The notes under the pieces were generated by a model that was not told the DNA's origin, did no database searches, and saw only the letters and a program-made list of their open reading frames with translations. Below, one piece after another: positions 9,185-17,570 of a stretch of DNA of 64,000 bases. Within the stretch, counting starts at the first letter, position 1, and every line of letters starts with the position of its first letter. The stretch spans positions 3,090-67,089 of the forward strand of contig NZ_JOAG01000049.1 of assembly GCF_000725485.1 (NCBI RefSeq). The letters are read 5' to 3'. Position numbers and translations under genes: made by a program. Origin of the DNA: Nonomuraea candida (GTDB lineage: Bacteria > Actinomycetota > Actinomycetes > Streptosporangiales > Streptosporangiaceae).

Positions 9185-10186
9185 ATGAATCGAGTAGTCA
9201 AGACGGCGGTAGCCGTCACAGCATTCGGCTTGGCGGCTGCGGCCATGGCCGTGCCGGCCCAAGCGGAAGGTCAATACGACACCGCCAGGCACGCTCCCAT
9301 CGACGGCCCGGGCGCGGGCACCAACTCCGGCGGAGCCCCGGTCAGCGGGCTCCTGGGCGACCTGCTCGGGGGCGGCCTGCTCAGCGGGCTGCTCGGCGGC
9401 GGCGCCAAGTCCGCGGCCCGGCCCAACCGCCCGCTGACCGAGGCCGAGCGGGACGCCATCATGGAGCACCAGGCCGAGCAGGGCACCACGGCCAACGCGG
9501 CCGAGGACGCGACCCGGACGGGAGGCCCGCTGCCCGAGCTGTCGCCCATCGTCGGCACGCTGGGCGGAGGCGCGCTGGGCCGGGGCGGCCTGACCGACTC
9601 CCTGCCGCTCCTGTCGGGCGCGTCCCGCCTGATGGGGCCGGTCACGCCCGCGGCCAAGGCGGGCAGGCAGGGCCAGGCCACGGCCGCGCAGGGTGCGCTG
9701 GGCGGCATGCTGGCCTCGCCCTTCGGCGGCGCGCTGGCGGGCCTCACCGGCGGCGGCGCCCTGTCCGGCCTCACCGGCGGCGGCCTGCTGCCGGGCTCGG
9801 GCGCGGGCGTCCTGGGCGCCGGCGGCGCCACGGCCAAGACCATGTACGGCACCAGCGGCAGCACCGGCTCCCTCGCGACCGGCGCCATGGTGTCCGGGCT
9901 CACCGAGGCCGTGGGGCGCGCGCTGCCGCACGGCACGGGCGGCGAGCTGTCCCCGCTGATCGGGCAGGTCGCGCCCGCCGAGACGGCGCCCCTGGTCAAG
10001 GTGCTGCCCGTCACCTCCCAGGCCGCCGCCATGGACGAGCTCACCCCGCTCGTCGAGGACGCCTCGGCCTTCGTGGAGGCCCGCGGGACCTCGGCCGCCA
10101 CCTCCTACGGCGACGTGGTCACCGCCCTCGGCTGGACCACCGACGCCCTGACCCACTCGGTCCGCAACCCTGCCGTACGCGACTAG
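9185..10186 (+). CDS. Glycine/leucine-rich secreted protein of unknown function
   Basis: The start is the ATG at 9185, with GGGAAGG placed six bases ahead and a clear Sec signal peptide following (basic MNRVVK, hydrophobic core, cleavage after AQA at about residue 28). Longer in-frame readings upstream are not supported. The mature protein of about 305 residues is low in complexity: repeated hydrophobic Gly/Leu blocks such as LLGDLLGGGLLSGLLGGG near residues 55-75 and GALAGLTGGGALSGLTGGG near 180-200, separated by hydrophilic linkers. There is no membrane anchor or sorting motif. It may be a surface or aggregating protein; I do not recognise a named family. Confidence 0.82.
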   Translation: MNRVVKTAVAVTAFGLAAAAMAVPAQAEGQYDTARHAPIDGPGAGTNSGGAPVSGLLGDLLGGGLLSGLLGGGAKSAARPNRPLTEAERDAIMEHQAEQGTTANAAEDATRTGGPLPELSPIVGTLGGGALGRGGLTDSLPLLSGASRLMGPVTPAAKAGRQGQATAAQGALGGMLASPFGGALAGLTGGGALSGLTGGGLLPGSGAGVLGAGGATAKTMYGTSGSTGSLATGAMVSGLTEAVGRALPHGTGGELSPLIGQVAPAETAPLVKVLPVTSQAAAMDELTPLVEDASAFVEARGTSAATSYGDVVTALGWTTDALTHSVRNPAVRD

Positions 10187-10210
10187 CGGCCCGCTCATCC
10201 GGAGGTGCGG

Positions 10211-10360
10211 CCGGACGTGGCTTCTGGGCTTGCGATGAGGTGCTCCCAGGGTCCGCGGCCGGACGTGATCGCGGAGAGGCGTGATTGCGGAGAGGCGTGC
10301 TCGGCGTACGTGACCGGACGTGATTCCCGGTCCGCGACGAGGCGCTTCCAGGTTCACGAG
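10211..10360. repeat. Degenerate 47-55 bp tandem repeat downstream of the secreted protein gene
   Basis: Copies start at 10211, 10259 and 10314, each with CCGGACGTG. The outer two align over about 47 bp with scattered substitutions; the middle one is rearranged and contains its own short GCGGAGAGGCGTG duplication. The array begins 25 bases after the stop codon at 10186. Confidence 0.6.
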
Positions 10361-10730
10361 AGGGTTCGGGACGGGGTTTGCGATGGTGGCGCTGATGAGC
10401 GCGGCCGGCCGCGGAGCCGGCGGGGCGGTTCCCGGGCGTCCTAGGTGCCGACGCCCGGGCACCGGTCCCGGCGATCACGTGGCGGCCCGTTCCGGGCGCC
10501 CCAGCGACCCCCTGACGACATGTTCCCCTCGACCGGGGCCCTGATCGACCGGGCCCTTCGCGGCAGGCCGCACGGGCGCCCTCAGGTGCCGGGCGCCCCC
10601 GGCGCTGCCGCATGAGTTCGAGGCCCCGCGGTCAGCGGACGGTCTCATGCCGGGCTGGGCGGACGCGCCCTCGCCCAGGGAGCTCGCGCACTGCGCCGCC
10701 ACTGCAGGGCAGCGGCGCGCGCGAGCACCC

Positions 10731-10765
10731 CGCCGCCGGCCCCCCGCGGGCCGGCGGCGCTTTTT
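10731..10765 (+). terminator. Strong intrinsic terminator
   Basis: A perfect 12-bp GC stem (10731-10742 with 10748-10759), a five-base loop and a C-TTTTT tail on the plus strand. There is no T tract on the other side, so it acts on plus-strand transcripts. The nearest plus-strand gene ends 545 bp upstream. Confidence 0.85.
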
Positions 10766-10831
10766 CGTCTCCCGGGCGTCCAAGCCCTCCCACCCCTGTA
10801 CGGCGGCGCCGCCGTCACCGCCGCCGGCGGC

Positions 10832-11068
10832 TCAGGGGATTCGGACGCCGGTGCGGCGGGCGATCTGGGCCTGCAGCCGCGCCATCTGCCAGTGCAGCTC
10901 GATGAGCTGCTCGGCGAGCTGCATCCTGGGGATCTCGGTCACGTCCTCGGTGGCCAGGTGGTCAATCGCGGCCGAAAGCTCTCCCATCGCGCGCCCCCAC
11001 TCCATCACCGTTCCTCGCTCGAATTGACGTTCGAATGCTATCGGAACGCCGGGCTCGCTGTCAGTCAT
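10832..11068 (-). CDS. Small 78-residue protein, DUF222-like N-terminal fragment
   Basis: A short acidic, helix-prone protein. The stretch MGELSAAIDHLATEDV followed by LAEQLIELHWQMARLQAQIARR resembles, in spacing and residues, the N-terminal helices of actinobacterial DUF222/HNH endonuclease proteins, but the HNH part is absent. It may be a remnant or a stand-alone small protein. An internal ATG at residue 22 (MEWGRAM) could be the real start. Codon use is like that of real genes nearby. No partner gene is evident. Confidence 0.55.
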   Translation of the reverse strand: MTDSEPGVPIAFERQFERGTVMEWGRAMGELSAAIDHLATEDVTEIPRMQLAEQLIELHWQMARLQAQIARRTGVRIP

Positions 11069-11355
11069 TTACCCCTCCCACCACCCCCGTTTCGCACACA
11101 AGATCGAACCCCCGACGGGACCATCCCAGAGGCACTGGCCCACCCCTGTAACGACTCACCCGAAAAGGGCTGGGGGAGGGGCTGGGGCGGCTAAGGGTCC
11201 CGGGGCGGAAGGCGGGCAGCCGGGCCTGAGACGCCCGCGGGGGCGCGGGAGAGGCCGGGAGAGGGGGAAGGGCGCTGAGGGCGCTCCTGGGCCGCGTGAG
11301 AGACCACGGAAGCCGGGCAACGTGGGCTCGCGTAACGGTGGCCCGCCGGTGAAGG
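11069..11355. other. Spacer with a G-quadruplex motif, no gene seen
   Basis: Nothing coding is visible. The plus strand is purine rich and contains four G runs of three to five separated by one or two bases at 11167-11187, a canonical G-quadruplex pattern. The stretch leads directly into the 90-bp repeats that begin at 11356. Confidence 0.5.
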
Positions 11356-11610
11356 GTCAGAGGCCGTTCCCCTGGAGGGTCCTCGGCCGGAGTGCGGCGG
11401 GTGGCGAACCACGGCACCGCCGTAACGGAAAGGAAGGCGAGCCGGGTCAGAGGCCGTTCCCTGGAGGGCCCTCAGCCGGAGTGCGGCGGGTGGCGAACCA
11501 CGGCACCGCCGTAACGGAAAGGAAGGCGAGCCGGGTCAGAGGCCGTTCCTTGGAGGGCCCTCAGCCGGAGTGCGGCGGGTGGCGAAACCACCGCACCGCC
11601 GTAACGGAAG
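11356..11610. repeat. Three 90-bp tandem repeats just downstream of the tagH-like gene
   Basis: Units are 11356-11445 (90 bp), 11446-11534 (89 bp) and 11535-11610 (about 76 bp, end diverged), each starting GTCAGAGGCCGTTCC and ending CCGCCGTAACGGAA. The first two differ at only a few positions. On the minus strand the array begins three bases after the stop codon of the ABC ATPase gene. Units contain the palindrome GAGGGCCCTC (units 2 and 3). There are no unique spacers between repeats, so it is not a CRISPR. Confidence 0.93.
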
Positions 11611-11612
11611 AA

Positions 11613-12479
11613 TCAGCCCTTGTTGTACGCGGCGATGACTTCCTTCGGGTCGCCGTCCATTTTGATCTTGCCCTTGTGGAGCCAGATCACCCGGTTGCAC
11701 GTCTGCTCGATCACCCGGAGATCGTGCGCGACGAGGAACACCGTGCCGGCCGACTCGCGGATCTGCCGGATGCGCTCCTCGCTCTTCTTCCTGAACTCGC
11801 GGTCGCCGGTCGCCAGGGCCTCGTCGATCAGCAGGACGTCGTGGGTCTTGGCGGAGGAGATGGCGAAGCGCAGGCGCGCGCCCATGCCCGAGGAGTAGGT
11901 GGACATGGGGAGCTGGACGAACTCGTCGATGCCGGAGAAGTCGACGATCTCCTGGTATTTCTCCTTGACCTCGGCCGGCGTCATGCCCATGGCGTAGCAG
12001 CCGAGGACGATGTTGCGCTCACCGGTCAGCTCGCGCATGAGGGCCGCGTTGACGCCCAGCAGCGAGGGCTGCCCGTCGGTGTAGACGGCGCCCTTGTGCG
12101 GGGGCAGCAGGCCCGCGATGGCGCGCAGCAGCGTCGACTTGCCCGAGCCGTTGCGCCCCACGATGCCGATGGCGTCGCCGTGATAGGCCACGAAGGTCAC
12201 GCCCTTGACCGCGTGGACCTCTTTCATCTGCGGCCGGCCCTGACGCCTCAGGATGCGCGTGAGCGCGTTGACCGCGTTGCCCTTCTCGGCGTCGGAGGCC
12301 GCCCCGTAGACGCGGTAGACGATGTGCAGGTCGTCGACGATGACCGTGGGTGTGCCCGTCGGGACGTCGAGGGGCGCCTTGCCCGGGGGGTCCGGGTTGG
12401 GATGCACTCGGACATCCTTGCCGGAGACGGCGGGCTTGTCGCCCTTCACCTGTGACAGCTCCTTGGTCAGTTCAGCCAC
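11613..12479 (-). CDS. ABC transporter ATPase, TagH/RfbB-like polysaccharide exporter
   Basis: ATPase subunit of a two-gene ABC-2 type exporter for a teichoic-acid-like or other surface polysaccharide. Of its 288 residues the first 45 are a hydrophilic extension. The ABC domain follows with Walker A GRNGSGKST, signature YSSGM, Walker B DVLLIDE and the switch HD in LVAHDLRV. The DEALATGD wording and short C-terminus are typical of TagH-type proteins lacking a sugar-binding tail. The start is GTG at 12479, overlapping the end of the permease gene by eight bases, so the two are translationally coupled. The exported polymer cannot be told from the sequence; no glycosyltransferases are adjacent. 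Confidence 0.92.
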   Translation of the reverse strand: MAELTKELSQVKGDKPAVSGKDVRVHPNPDPPGKAPLDVPTGTPTVIVDDLHIVYRVYGAASDAEKGNAVNALTRILRRQGRPQMKEVHAVKGVTFVAYHGDAIGIVGRNGSGKSTLLRAIAGLLPPHKGAVYTDGQPSLLGVNAALMRELTGERNIVLGCYAMGMTPAEVKEKYQEIVDFSGIDEFVQLPMSTYSSGMGARLRFAISSAKTHDVLLIDEALATGDREFRKKSEERIRQIRESAGTVFLVAHDLRVIEQTCNRVIWLHKGKIKMDGDPKEVIAAYNKG

Positions 12480-13407
12480 GCCCGTACCTCTCCTCGGCTC
12501 GCCAGAAGTACCAGAAGCCGAAGCCGAGTGCGAACACCGCCCAGAATACGCAAGACATCCACACCATCGGCGGCGGGTGGTGCCCGAACTCGGGGCGGTA
12601 GGTGCCGATGAGGATCTCGCGCATCCATTCGATGTAGGACGCGGCCGGGTTGAGATACATCACATTGGCCACCCACTGCGGCATCTCGGCCGACTCTACG
12701 ACCTTCTCCTGGATCGAGAAGAAGACCCCGGAGGCGTAGAGCCACGTGCGTGTGATGAACGGCAGCAGCTGGTTGAGGTCGCGCATCTGGGCGCCGAGCC
12801 GGGCGACCACCAGGCCGGCGCCGATGTTGAACATCGTCTGGAGACCGAGCACCACCGGGATCATGAGCCAGAACCAGGTGGGCCACTCGCCGGTGGCGAC
12901 CACGATCACGAAGAGCACGCCCATGGAGATGGCGAGCTGCTGCAGCTCCTGGATCGTGTAGGCCAGCGGCAGGGACGCGCGGGGGAAGTGCAGGGCCCGG
13001 ATCATCGAGAGGTTGCCCGAGATCGACTTGGCGCCCGCGGTGACGGTCCGCTGCGTGTAGGTGAAGACGAACATGCCGGTCAGCAGGAAGGCCGGGTAGT
13101 TGACGATGTCGCCCTTGCCGCCCAGGATGAGGCCGAACATGACGTAGTAGATGGCGGCGTTGAGCAGGGGCGTCAGCACCTGCCACAGCTGGCCGAGCGC
13201 CGAGTTGGAGTATTTCGTGACGTTGCGCGAGGTCGCGTACGTCAGGATGAAGTGCCGCCGCTGCCACAGCTGGCGCAGGTAGACAGGGAACCTCGGCCGT
13301 GCGATGGCACGGCGGAGACCGTATCTCTTGGCGAGCTTGGCCAGCGGCTCCTGCCCGCTTCGGCCGCCCGCCTGGGCGTCCGCGACAGCGGATTCCGGCT
13401 GGCTCAT
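12472..13407 (-). CDS. ABC-2 type permease, TagG-like polysaccharide exporter
   Basis: Membrane partner of the preceding ATPase. I place the start at the ATG at 13407 (MSQPESAV), giving 311 residues; a longer reading to 13500 adds an unlikely basic segment. An N-terminal cytoplasmic amphipathic region (PVYLRQLWQRRHFILTYATSR) leads into six hydrophobic segments, as in ABC-2 permeases of the TagG/RfbA group. The motifs LGQLWQVLTPLL and the C-terminal NPAASYIEWMREILIG are characteristic. It works at the cytoplasmic membrane moving lipid-linked polysaccharide outward. The pair is divergent from the oppA gene across a 473-bp spacer. Confidence 0.9.
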   Translation of the reverse strand: MSQPESAVADAQAGGRSGQEPLAKLAKRYGLRRAIARPRFPVYLRQLWQRRHFILTYATSRNVTKYSNSALGQLWQVLTPLLNAAIYYVMFGLILGGKGDIVNYPAFLLTGMFVFTYTQRTVTAGAKSISGNLSMIRALHFPRASLPLAYTIQELQQLAISMGVLFVIVVATGEWPTWFWLMIPVVLGLQTMFNIGAGLVVARLGAQMRDLNQLLPFITRTWLYASGVFFSIQEKVVESAEMPQWVANVMYLNPAASYIEWMREILIGTYRPEFGHHPPPMVWMSCVFWAVFALGFGFWYFWRAEERYGRG

Positions 13408-13880
13408 GGCAAGGACTCTATTGGATCCCGGTAGGTGGGGTGTCTGTCGTACGGGTTGACGACGGACAGTTGGACGGTGTCTGCCGACGCCGGGTTCCAA
13501 GGCGTCACCAAGACCTGCTCAACCGTAGCCCAGCCGGGCGGGGCGCGGAGGCAAGGGCACGAGCACTGTCGTGTAGGGGGTATTTTTCATCGACTGTTCA
13601 CGTCCGAGCTAGGCCCATTGAGGATGATTTGTGCAGTTTGTACCGCTTAGGGCCGAATGTCTGTGACGCTGGATAGGCACACGTGTGACCGAACTGCAAC
13701 GCGCCAGAGACTCGCTGGTGGCAAGTAGTAAGGGATAGTCGCGATCGACTGGCAGGGCGTCGGCTGGTTTGACCATGTCAGCCAAATCCGGGGGGATACC
13801 AGGAACCCCCCGTCAGGCTGCTCACGATCACCGCAGCTCAGCGCTTGGCGCCCACCTGTAGAGGGAGGAATTCTTTCACC
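13408..13880. promoter_or_regulatory. Divergent promoter region between the polysaccharide exporter and oppA
   Basis: No gene is seen in these 473 bp. A TTGACC box (13769-13774) is a possible -35 for oppA but I find no well-spaced -10. A hairpin with a 7-bp stem (13789-13795 with 13806-13812) lies in the likely oppA leader, 68 bp before the start codon. The AT-richer stretch 13570-13640 is where a minus-strand promoter for the exporter would be expected, but I cannot fix its boxes. Confidence 0.45.
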
Positions 13881-15518
13881 ATGCGTGTTACTAAGGGCGC
13901 ACAGATCGTCGCCGGTACCGCGCTGCTCGCCCTCGCGGTTGCCGCGTGTGGCGGCGGTGCCTCGGAAAGCGGTGGCACTGCCGCGGGCGGCGGAGAGACG
14001 CCGGTCCGCATGGAAATCGGTGAGCCTCAGGAGCTCCTGAACCCGCAGAACACCACGGAGACCGAGGGCTCCGAGGTGCTCGCCGCCGTGTTCTCGCCGC
14101 TCGTGCGGTACGACGAGAACAAGCAGCCGGTCGAGGAGGCCGCCGAGTCCATCACCACGACGGACAGCAAGGTCTGGACGATCAAGCTGAAGGCCGGCTA
14201 CACGTGGCACGACGGCACCCCCGTCACCGCCGCCGACTACGCCCGTGCGTGGAACTACGCCGCCCTCCAGGACAACGCCATGAGCTCGTCCTACTTCTTC
14301 GGCCGCATCGACGGCTACGAGGACGTGCACCCGGGTGAGGGCAAGACGCCGTCGGCCAAGGAGATGAAGGGTCTCAAGGTCGTCGACGACAGCACCCTCG
14401 AGGTCACCCTGGCCGCGCCGTTCTCGCAGTTCAAGACGATGCTCGGCTACACCGCCTTCTACCCGATGCCCGCCTCGGCGCTGGGCTCGGACGGCAAGGT
14501 GACCCAGGCCTACGGTGAGAAGCCGATCGGGCAGGGCCTGTTCAAGGTGGACAAGCCGTACAAGAAGGGCACCGACCCGACCATCGAGCTGTCGGTCTAC
14601 GACAAGTTCCCCGGCAAGAAGCCCGCGGGCTGGACCAAGCTCCAGTTCAAGGTCTACACCAGCTCCGAGACCGCGTGGAACGACCTCCAGGCCGAGAACC
14701 TGGACATCCACGACTCCCTGCCCGCCACGGCCATCTCGACGGCGAAGCAGGTGCTCGGTGACCGGTACTTCGACGAGCCCGACGCCTCGCTCGGCTACAT
14801 CGGCGTCCCGCTGAAGTACAACAAGGAGTACGAGAACGCCGACGTGCGCAAGGCCATCTCGATGGCCATCGACCGGAAGACCATCACCGACACGGTCTTC
14901 TCCGGCACCCGCGCCCCGGCCGACGACTTCATCAACCCGGCCATCCCCGGCTACCGCCAGGGCGCCTGCGAGGCGTGCGCGTACAACCCGGCCGAGGCCA
15001 AGAAGCTGTACGAGTCGGCGGGCGGTCCCAAGACCATCGAGCTCGGCTACAACGCCGACGGCGGCCACAAGGAGTGGATCGAGGCCGTCGCCAACAACCT
15101 GCGCGCCAACCTGGGCATCGAGGTCACGCCGAAGCCGTTCGAGAAGTTCCAGGGCATCCTGGACGCCCTGGACGCCAAGGAGTACAAGGGCCTGTTCCGC
15201 ATGGGCTGGGCGATCGACTACCCGTCGCCCGAGAACTACCTGACCCCGATCTTCGGCACCGGCTCCATCGGCACCGGTTCGAACTACGGTGGTTACTCCA
15301 ACAAGGAGTTCGACGAGCTCGTGGCCAAGGGTGACCAGGCCACGGACGCCGCCGAGGGCATGAAGTTCTACCAGCAGGCCACGGACATCCTGAACAAGGA
15401 GCTTCCGTACATCCCGATCTACTTCTACCGGAGCAACTTCGGCCACTCCACCAAGATCAAGAACGTCAAGCTCAACCTGCTCAACCAGATCAACTGGGCT
15501 GACGTCGAGAAGGCCTGA
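13881..15518 (+). CDS. oppA: Oligopeptide/dipeptide ABC transporter substrate-binding lipoprotein
   Basis: Extracytoplasmic binding protein of 545 residues that delivers peptides to the OppBC permease. The start is the ATG at 13881 with GGGAGG about 13 bases upstream. The signal peptide ends in a lipobox (LAVAAC, lipidated Cys near residue 20) followed by a Gly/Ser linker. The SBP family 5 fold is recognisable from VFSPLVRYDEN, WTIKLKAGYTWHDGTPVTAADY and the late PYIPIYFY segment. Codon use is highly biased, suggesting strong expression. It is the first gene of a five-gene transporter operon and is separated from oppB by two stem-loops. The exact ligand is unknown. Confidence 0.94.
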   Translation: MRVTKGAQIVAGTALLALAVAACGGGASESGGTAAGGGETPVRMEIGEPQELLNPQNTTETEGSEVLAAVFSPLVRYDENKQPVEEAAESITTTDSKVWTIKLKAGYTWHDGTPVTAADYARAWNYAALQDNAMSSSYFFGRIDGYEDVHPGEGKTPSAKEMKGLKVVDDSTLEVTLAAPFSQFKTMLGYTAFYPMPASALGSDGKVTQAYGEKPIGQGLFKVDKPYKKGTDPTIELSVYDKFPGKKPAGWTKLQFKVYTSSETAWNDLQAENLDIHDSLPATAISTAKQVLGDRYFDEPDASLGYIGVPLKYNKEYENADVRKAISMAIDRKTITDTVFSGTRAPADDFINPAIPGYRQGACEACAYNPAEAKKLYESAGGPKTIELGYNADGGHKEWIEAVANNLRANLGIEVTPKPFEKFQGILDALDAKEYKGLFRMGWAIDYPSPENYLTPIFGTGSIGTGSNYGGYSNKEFDELVAKGDQATDAAEGMKFYQQATDILNKELPYIPIYFYRSNFGHSTKIKNVKLNLLNQINWADVEKA

Positions 15519-15530
15519 CGTCATTCGCCA

Positions 15531-15628
15531 GGCGGGCGGTCCACTTGCCGCCCGCCCGTCGAAGGACTGAGCTTGGAGGCAGTCACTCGGGCCGGGTAAA
15601 TCACGGACTCCGGGGGGCTGCCTCCAAG
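15531..15628 (+). promoter_or_regulatory. Two stem-loops in the oppA-oppB intercistronic region
   Basis: Stem-loop 1 has a perfect 9-bp GC stem (15531-15539 with 15548-15556, 8-base loop) beginning 12 bases after the oppA stop. Stem-loop 2 has a perfect 11-bp stem (15572-15582 with 15618-15628) closing a 35-base loop, ending 18 bases before the oppB start. Neither has a T tail. Such structures commonly protect the binding-protein message or partly terminate transcription so that it is made in excess over the permease. Confidence 0.75.
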
Positions 15629-15646
15629 TGTGTACCGGAGGGCTGA

Positions 15647-16591
15647 ATGGGCCGATATGTCATTAGGCGTCTGATCCAGGCGATACCCGTCCTGCTCGGC
15701 GCCACGCTACTCATCTTCTGCATCGTCTTCGCGCTGCCCGGCGACCCCATCGCGGCACTTTTCGGGGACAAGCGGCCGGATCCGGCCATCGCCGAGATCC
15801 TGCGCGAGCAGTATCACCTCAACGATCCGCTGCTGCTGCAGTACTGGTACTACATCAGCGGCGTGCTCTTCCGCGGCGACTTCGGCGTCAACTTCGCCGA
15901 CGTGCCGGTGTCTCAGATCATGGCCGGGAAGTTCCAGGTCACGCTGAACCTCGCCCTGACCGCCCTGGTCATGGAGGCGGTCATCGGCGTCGGCCTGGGC
16001 CTGTGGGCGGCGCTGCGCCGCGGCCGGGCCACCGACACCATGATCCTGGCCTCGACGCTGCTGCTGATCTCGGTCCCGACGCTGGTGACCGGCTTCGTGC
16101 TGCAGCTCATCCTGGGCGTCAAGCTCAAGCAGTGGACGGGGCTGGACATATTTCCCGTCGCGGGCACGTTCGCCGGCTGGCGCAGCTACATCGTGCCCGG
16201 CTTCGTGCTGGCCGGAGTGTCGGTCGCGTACCTGACCAGGCTCACCAGGACCAGCCTGGTGGAGACGCTGCGGGCCGACTACATCCGCACGGCCACCGCC
16301 AAGGGCCTGTCCAGGCGGCGGGTCATCGGCAGGCACGGACTGCGCAACGCCCTGATCCCGCTGGTCACCTATCTGGGCGCCGACCTCGGCAACCTGATGG
16401 GCGGTGCGGTGATCACCGAGACGATCTTCAATCTCCAGGGAATTGGCAACCAGCTCTTCAACTCGGTTTACTTGCGAGAACAGCCGGTTGTCGTCGGCAT
16501 CGTGACCGTCCTTGTGCTGATCTACATCCTGGCGAACCTGGTCGTCGACCTGTTGTACGCCGTGCTCGACCCGAGGATCCGCTATGAGTAA
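15647..16591 (+). CDS. oppB: Peptide ABC transporter permease, OppB/DppB type
   Basis: Integral membrane subunit of 314 residues with six predicted membrane segments. The N-terminus (MGRYVIRRLIQAIPVLLGAT) is the classic OppB/DppB opening, and the EAA loop that contacts the ATPases is seen at DYIRTATAKGLSRRRVIGRHGLRNALIPLVT. The ATG at 15647 follows a GGAGGG site by four bases. Its end overlaps the oppC start by eight bases. With OppC it forms the channel for substrate delivered by the lipoprotein upstream. Confidence 0.95.
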   Translation: MGRYVIRRLIQAIPVLLGATLLIFCIVFALPGDPIAALFGDKRPDPAIAEILREQYHLNDPLLLQYWYYISGVLFRGDFGVNFADVPVSQIMAGKFQVTLNLALTALVMEAVIGVGLGLWAALRRGRATDTMILASTLLLISVPTLVTGFVLQLILGVKLKQWTGLDIFPVAGTFAGWRSYIVPGFVLAGVSVAYLTRLTRTSLVETLRADYIRTATAKGLSRRRVIGRHGLRNALIPLVTYLGADLGNLMGGAVITETIFNLQGIGNQLFNSVYLREQPVVVGIVTVLVLIYILANLVVDLLYAVLDPRIRYE

Positions 16592-17558
16592 CCCAACCCC
16601 GCCGGTGGGGCCGGGGCTCCCGGAGACGCAGACGCTGATCCCGGACACGACCACCGCTCCCGGCAAGGAGAAAGAGAGCAAGCAGGGCAAGCAGGGCAAG
16701 CCCGCCAGCCTCTGGACCGACGCCTGGTACGACCTCAGGCGCCGGCCGATGTTCATCATCTCGGTGATCATCATCCTGGTGCTGCTGGTCATGTCGTTCT
16801 GGCCGTCGCTGTTCAGCTCGATCGACCCGTACAACGCCAGGACCTGTGACCTGTCCACCGCCCGGCAGGGGCCCAGTCCCGGCCACCTGTTCGGCCGCGA
16901 CAACCTGGGCTGCGACGTCTACGCCAGGACGATCTACGGAGCCCGCAACTCCATCGTGATCGGCGTGTTCACCACGCTCGTGACCACGCTCATCGGCGGC
17001 CTGCTCGGCATCATCGCCGGCTTCCGCGGCGGCATGGTGGACACGATCTCCTCGCGCGTCACGGAGATCTTCTTCGCCATCCCCTCGATCCTCGGCGCGC
17101 TGCTGATCGCGGCCACCTTCCGCGGCCGCTACAACAGCATCCTGCTGGTGATCATCGCGCTGTCGGTGCTGGGCTGGCCGATGGTCTACCGGATCATGCG
17201 GGCGGCGGTGATCACGGCGAAGAACCAGGACTTCGTGGTGGCGGCCAGGGCACTGGGCGCGGGAGCGGGCCGGATCATGTTCCGCCACCTGCTGCCGAAC
17301 TCGCTGGCCCCGGTCATCGTCGTGGCCACGATCAACCTGGGCACCTTCATCGCGGCCGAGGCCGCGCTGTCGTTCCTGGGCGTCGGCGTGCAGTCGCCGG
17401 ACATCTCCTGGGGCCTGATGATCGCCGACGCGCGCAACAGGTTCCTGGAGGCGCCGCTGCCCCTGGTGTTCCCCGCGGTGTTCCTGAGCATCACCGTGCT
17501 CGCGTTCATCATGATGGGCGACGCCGTGCGCGACGCGCTCGACCCGAAGCTCAGGTAG
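16584..17558 (+). CDS. oppC: Peptide ABC transporter permease, OppC/DppC type
   Basis: Second membrane subunit, 324 residues. A 45-residue cytoplasmic N-terminal tail rich in Pro, Lys and Gly (KEKESKQGKQGKP) precedes the first membrane segment. The OppC N-terminal domain and an EAA loop at FVVAARALGAGAGRIMFRHLLPN are visible, and the segment GRDNLGCDVYARTIYGARNS is diagnostic of DppC/OppC. It overlaps oppB by eight bases and is 12 bases from oppD. Confidence 0.95.
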   Translation: MSNPTPPVGPGLPETQTLIPDTTTAPGKEKESKQGKQGKPASLWTDAWYDLRRRPMFIISVIIILVLLVMSFWPSLFSSIDPYNARTCDLSTARQGPSPGHLFGRDNLGCDVYARTIYGARNSIVIGVFTTLVTTLIGGLLGIIAGFRGGMVDTISSRVTEIFFAIPSILGALLIAATFRGRYNSILLVIIALSVLGWPMVYRIMRAAVITAKNQDFVVAARALGAGAGRIMFRHLLPNSLAPVIVVATINLGTFIAAEAALSFLGVGVQSPDISWGLMIADARNRFLEAPLPLVFPAVFLSITVLAFIMMGDAVRDALDPKLR

Positions 17559-17570
17559 TAGGGGGACTTA

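Larger units (their letters stand above)
10187..10831. other. 645-bp spacer with degenerate repeats and a strong terminator
   Basis: No gene with convincing codon use is seen on either strand. From 10211 the sequence is a patchwork of degenerate copies beginning CCGGACGTG (10211-10258, 10259-10313 and 10314-10360). The first and last share the pattern GCGAYGAGGYGCT plus CCAGG. A perfect 12-bp terminator hairpin lies at 10731-10765. A transcript ending there would carry over 540 bases of untranslated RNA, or else a separate non-coding RNA is made here. Confidence 0.5.

Noticed and set aside
11356..11610. CRISPR array
   Set aside because: Units are directly adjacent with no unique spacers, and no cas genes are present.
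13647..15524. 625-codon minus-strand frame opposite oppA
   Set aside because: oppA has a lipoprotein signal, a ribosome site and a full SBP family 5 sequence; the opposite frame has no recognisable domain.
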